Part shown: piece after piece, positions 41,305-44,116 of the stretch | Layout: every line of letters starts with the position of its first letter | Position numbering within the stretch: the stretch's first letter is position 1 | Translations under genes and position numbers: made by a program | NCBI GenBank assembly: GCA_017477355.1 | Contig: JAFUWA010000042.1 | Location: forward strand, 1 to 44,116 | Source of the DNA: Clostridia bacterium | GTDB lineage: Bacteria > Bacillota > Clostridia > TANB77 > CAG-508 | Reading direction: 5' to 3' | DNA length: 44,116 nt | Notes under the pieces: generated by a model | Seen by the model: the letters and a program-made list of their open reading frames with translations, nothing else | Told to the model about the DNA's origin: nothing | The model's database searches: none

Positions 41305-42108
41305 TTACTCTCCAACTTTTCTAGCTTTTACAATAACTCTTTTTGATCCATCATTTGTACAAGTGATTAATGTGATTTCTGTTTTTCCACCTGTTTCTTG
41401 TGATGTACATTCTGTTTGTGTATCATAAACTGTATATTTATCATAAACAGCATATTTTACTGTAGTACCTGTTAAATCTGTTATTTCAATTGTATCTCCG
41501 TTTGTCAATGTTGGTACTTTACTAAAGAATTTTGTATTTCTATAATTATGTCCTACAATACAGAAGTTACCAGGCTCATTTGGTTTAGCTCCCCAGAAAT
41601 AACATGGTGAAATTTTTAATAACTCATCTGTCCATGTATATTCATTATCAATTGTACATAAAACTGCATAATTACAATTAATTTTTGGAATATTGATTTC
41701 AGCAACTCTAAAATATTTTTGACCACCATCTGTTACCATTGTTGTCCTTCTAATATTATCAGAAACCAAATCCTCAACAGAATATTGCTCTTGTTCTCCA
41801 GTTTCTTCATCAGCAGTACTTAAAATAACAACTTGTGCTTCATCATCCTCATTTAAAATAACTAGTGTAGAATTTTCCTCAAATTTAATTGTTGTATCAT
41901 CAACCAAAGAACTATTGAATCTTACACTAGAAAGAATTTCTTGAGCTTTTTCCTCAGTCTTATTCTTATCATATTCCGCATATATGTAATATGAAGACAA
42001 AATGAAAACCAAAAAAACAGAAATAAAGAAATCGATTTTATACATTCTTTTTTTTCTTTTTAATTCTGGTGTTATATAAACTTTTTCAGCAATTAAAATC
42101 TGATTCAT
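41305..42108 (-). CDS. Sortase
   Basis: A 267-residue protein with one N-terminal membrane helix ('FFISVFLVFILSSYYIYA'). The sortase fold has the catalytic His in 'IVGHNYRN', Cys250 in 'TLITCTND' and Arg257 in 'GSKRVIV'. It cleaves a sorting signal and links proteins to the wall. The class is not certain; no substrate with an LPXTG-like motif is seen in the window. Confidence 0.92.
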   Translation of the reverse strand: MNQILIAEKVYITPELKRKKRMYKIDFFISVFLVFILSSYYIYAEYDKNKTEEKAQEILSSVRFNSSLVDDTTIKFEENSTLVILNEDDEAQVVILSTADEETGEQEQYSVEDLVSDNIRRTTMVTDGGQKYFRVAEINIPKINCNYAVLCTIDNEYTWTDELLKISPCYFWGAKPNEPGNFCIVGHNYRNTKFFSKVPTLTNGDTIEITDLTGTTVKYAVYDKYTVYDTQTECTSQETGGKTEITLITCTNDGSKRVIVKARKVGE

Positions 42109-42143
42109 TTTATCCTCCTTCTTTACATAATCAGTCTAATCCT

Positions 42144-42172
42144 ATTATAACACTGAAATTATTGAAAATCAA
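42144..42172 (-). promoter_or_regulatory. Sortase promoter
   Basis: Minus strand TTGATT (42172-42167) and TATAAT (42149-42144), spacing 17, 36 bp before the start codon. Confidence 0.65.
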
Positions 42173-42196
42173 TAGGTTTTTGCAAATTTACATAAT

Positions 42197-43003
42197 TTAA
42201 TTTTTCAATAAATCTTTTAGCTCTTCTTCTGCTTTTTCATATTCTTTTTCTAATTTTTGAATTTCTTGATTAATTTCATCTTTTGCTTTTTGAATTAAAT
42301 TTTCATCCTCTAGGATTCTTTTTTTGTCATAAGTATCAGAACATTTAATATTTAAAATAATCTCTTCATTTTCATCAATAAGAGATTCATATACTTTTTT
42401 AGCTTTTTGAAGTGTTTTCATATCTCCTATTGTCAAGCTAGAATCATTATTCCTTTGCTCACAAATAATCTGCAATTTTGACATCATTGTTAAATCAAGT
42501 TCTCTATATGCTTTTTCAAGCAATTCATATAACTGATTATCTAACCTTGTATTATGGAAGTTAATCAAAGGGCTCAATTTTTTTATTAGATTTTTATAAA
42601 TAATATTAATTAATTTTAAGAACTCAGAAGTTACCTCTTCTGTTACATCATCTTCCATATCATAATAAGTATCTTCTTGCAATTCATTATATTCATCTTC
42701 TATATCAGAAAATTCCAAATCCAACTGATCTTCTATTTCATTTTCATCAATTTCCAAGCCAAACTTTTTCTTTTCTTTGCAAAGTTCAATCTTACGATTA
42801 AGTCTAAGTAGTCTCATACTTGCTGTAAACTCATCATTTTCAAGCACTCCAATTTTCATCATATATGCATTTTCAATATCAGGAACAACATGAAATGCAA
42901 GCATGTCCCTTTGTGCAATTTTCTCTGCAACATTATCTTTTAGTTTATTAACTTCTATAATTAAGTCAGCATATTCAGGATCTAAAGTAATATTTTCAGA
43001 CAT
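42197..43003 (-). CDS. Coiled-coil protein of unknown function, 268 residues
   Basis: Start at ATG 43003 (AAAGGAAA upstream); a longer frame to 43180 runs across the rsmA promoter and is unlikely. Mostly helical, with an acidic middle ('IEDQLDLEFSDIEDEYNELQ') and a long C-terminal coiled coil ('QEIQKLEKEYEKAEEELKDL'). No family recognised. Divergent from rsmA. Confidence 0.7.
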   Translation of the reverse strand: MSENITLDPEYADLIIEVNKLKDNVAEKIAQRDMLAFHVVPDIENAYMMKIGVLENDEFTASMRLLRLNRKIELCKEKKKFGLEIDENEIEDQLDLEFSDIEDEYNELQEDTYYDMEDDVTEEVTSEFLKLINIIYKNLIKKLSPLINFHNTRLDNQLYELLEKAYRELDLTMMSKLQIICEQRNNDSSLTIGDMKTLQKAKKVYESLIDENEEIILNIKCSDTYDKKRILEDENLIQKAKDEINQEIQKLEKEYEKAEEELKDLLKN

Positions 43004-43057
43004 TAATTTTTTCCTTTCAAAACACAGTTTTATCAATTTTACCACATTTGCAGAATA

Positions 43058-43086
43058 TTTACAATATCTAAATTTCGTAGTATAAT
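43058..43086 (+). promoter_or_regulatory. rsmA promoter
   Basis: TTTACA (43058-43063) and TATAAT (43081-43086), spacing 17, 22 bp before the start codon. Confidence 0.7.
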
Positions 43087-43108
43087 ATTTACATTGAGGT
43101 AAAAATAT

Positions 43109-43966
43109 ATGAATTTGATACAAGAAACAAAATTTATTATGGATAAATATGGAATAAAAGCCAATAAAAATCTTGGACAAAATTTTTTAATTAATGAAGA
43201 AATTGTAAATGGAATTGTCGAAAAAGCTACAATTTCAAAAAATGATTTAGTAATTGAAATTGGTCCAGGTCTTGGAACCTTAACAAGTCGACTTTTAGAA
43301 AGGGCTGGAAAAGTAATCGCTGTTGAACTAGATAAAAATGTTTTAACTATTTTAAACGATAGATTTAAATTATATCAAAATTTTGAATTAATCCATCAAG
43401 ATATTTTAAAAACCGATTTAAAAGAGCTCATTCAATCTAACTTCAATCATGAAATAACAAGTTGTAAAGTAGTAGCAAATTTACCTTATTATATTACGAC
43501 TCCAATTATTATGAAATTGTTAGAAGAAAAACTAGACTTAAAATCTATCACTGTCATGGTACAAAAAGAAGTTGCACAAAGATTAACAGCTGTTCCAGGC
43601 AAAGATAAAGAAGCTGGCGCTATTAGCTATAGTATTTATTATTATAGTGATGCTGAAATCGTTTTAAGTGTCCCTAAGACTTGTTTTATTCCTTCTCCAG
43701 ATGTAGATTCTAGTGTAATCAACTTAATGCTTTTAAAGCAGCCTAGAGTCCAAATTGAAAATGAAGCCTTCTTCTTTAGAATCATCAGATCTGCCTTTTC
43801 TCAAAAAAGAAAAACTTTGATCAATAGTTTAGTAAATACCAAAATTATTTCTTCTAAACAAGAAGCCGAATCTATTTTGTCAAACATTGGACTAGATCCT
43901 AGAATCAGGCCAGAAGAATTATCATTACAAGATTTTGTCAGTCTTTATACAAAGATAAAAAAATAG
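43109..43966 (+). CDS. rsmA: 16S rRNA dimethyladenosine transferase
   Basis: A 285-residue KsgA/RsmA enzyme that dimethylates two adjacent adenines near the 3' end of 16S rRNA. 'KNLGQNFLIN', the SAM motif 'VIEIGPGLGTLT', 'VVANLPYYITTPII' (catalytic NLPY) and 'FIPSPDVDSSVI' are all present. Full length. The start ATG follows GAGG. An IS3 end lies 13 bp after its stop. Confidence 0.96.
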   Translation: MNLIQETKFIMDKYGIKANKNLGQNFLINEEIVNGIVEKATISKNDLVIEIGPGLGTLTSRLLERAGKVIAVELDKNVLTILNDRFKLYQNFELIHQDILKTDLKELIQSNFNHEITSCKVVANLPYYITTPIIMKLLEEKLDLKSITVMVQKEVAQRLTAVPGKDKEAGAISYSIYYYSDAEIVLSVPKTCFIPSPDVDSSVINLMLLKQPRVQIENEAFFFRIIRSAFSQKRKTLINSLVNTKIISSKQEAESILSNIGLDPRIRPEELSLQDFVSLYTKIKK

Positions 43967-43979
43967 AAGTAGATCTTTT

Positions 43980-44116
43980 TGTACTGAACCCAAAAAGTTG
44001 GACAGTATAAATTAGGCTACTAACTCGGAATGCTCTCTGTATTGAACAGGGGACATTCCTTTTAGTTTGCTCTTAATTCTTCTGTTATTATAATATTCTA
44101 TATATTCAATTATATC
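43980..44116 (-). mobile_element. IS3-family (IS150-like) element, terminal part
   Basis: The terminal repeat begins at 43980 with TGTACTGAACCCAAAAAGTT, as in IS150-type elements, followed by the transposase C-terminus on the minus strand. The other end is beyond the window. The insertion follows rsmA by 13 bp and leaves it intact. Confidence 0.88.
44012..44116 (-). CDS. IS3-family transposase OrfB, C-terminal end
   Basis: The last 34 codons of the transposase: 'IIEYIEYYNNRRIKSKLKG', then 'MSPVQYREHSELVA' and TAA at 44012-44014. The 'YI.YYN..RI...LKG.sP..YR' ending is diagnostic of the IS3 DDE integrase domain. The catalytic residues lie outside the window. Confidence 0.93.
   Translation of the reverse strand, partial: DIIEYIEYYNNRRIKSKLKGMSPVQYREHSELVA

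Noticed and set aside
42900..43180. N-terminal extension of the coiled-coil gene up to 43180
   Set aside because: It would overlap the rsmA promoter and start; the ATG at 43003 has a good ribosome site and the extension looks like non-coding sequence.
1..44116. CRISPR arrays, tRNA or rRNA genes
   Set aside because: No regularly spaced short repeats or RNA gene signatures were seen on either strand.

Overview
The window is AT-rich DNA from a spore-lineage Firmicute (Bacillota), most likely an uncultivated Clostridia-type bacterium. The grounds are codon usage, strong AAGGAG ribosome sites, a Spo0E-type phosphatase gene, Spo0A-box-like sites, DAP epimerase, a sortase, the EF-P-associated M16 peptidase pair, and 'GITLIALVITIIV' pilin-like proteins. 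No tRNA, rRNA or CRISPR array was found.

Positions 1 to about 21,050 are the right part of a siphovirus-type prophage. Almost all of it is transcribed leftward, and its left end lies outside the window. From right to left it holds a serine integrase, a putative lysogenic-conversion gene, a LexA/CI-type repressor facing a small Cro-like gene across a promoter/operator region, and a run of small early genes. The early genes include a DnaD-like replication protein, a compact beta-clamp-like protein and several zinc-binding proteins. Next come an ArpU/RinA-like late regulator, a terminator, an HNH/P-loop fusion, terminase subunits, an HK97-type head module (portal, protease, capsid, connectors), the tail tube protein, a tail chaperone with a -1 frameshift, and the start of the tape measure gene. 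The integrase lies against a truncated M15 peptidase gene, which marks the attachment site.

Positions 21,050 to 44,116 are chromosomal. In order: an NlpC/P60 protein, a family 4 uracil-DNA glycosylase, a DnaB-like ATPase divergent from a large adenosine-deaminase-like protein with a SLOG-like C-terminus, a pilin-like locus with inverted repeats, and a short GHKL kinase preceded by Spo0A-box-like sites. Then dapF, an HD-domain phosphodiesterase, an L,D-transpeptidase, a broken SDR gene, an MscS channel, a NUDIX hydrolase, a Spo0E-like gene, lgt, the two M16 peptidases, a sortase, a coiled-coil protein, rsmA and the end of an IS3-family element.

The most unusual signal is a recurring one. Four genes (phage repressor, pilin-like gene, lgt, yfmF) are each broken by what looks like one extra C directly before a GGA glycine codon. 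Each site puts a CGG codon followed by A in frame, and a +1 step restores the full protein. This is either an undescribed recoding at CGG-A or a systematic sequence error. Other points of note are the possible invertible pilin locus, the deaminase/SLOG protein, the two-domain clamp and the HNH/kinase-like fusion.
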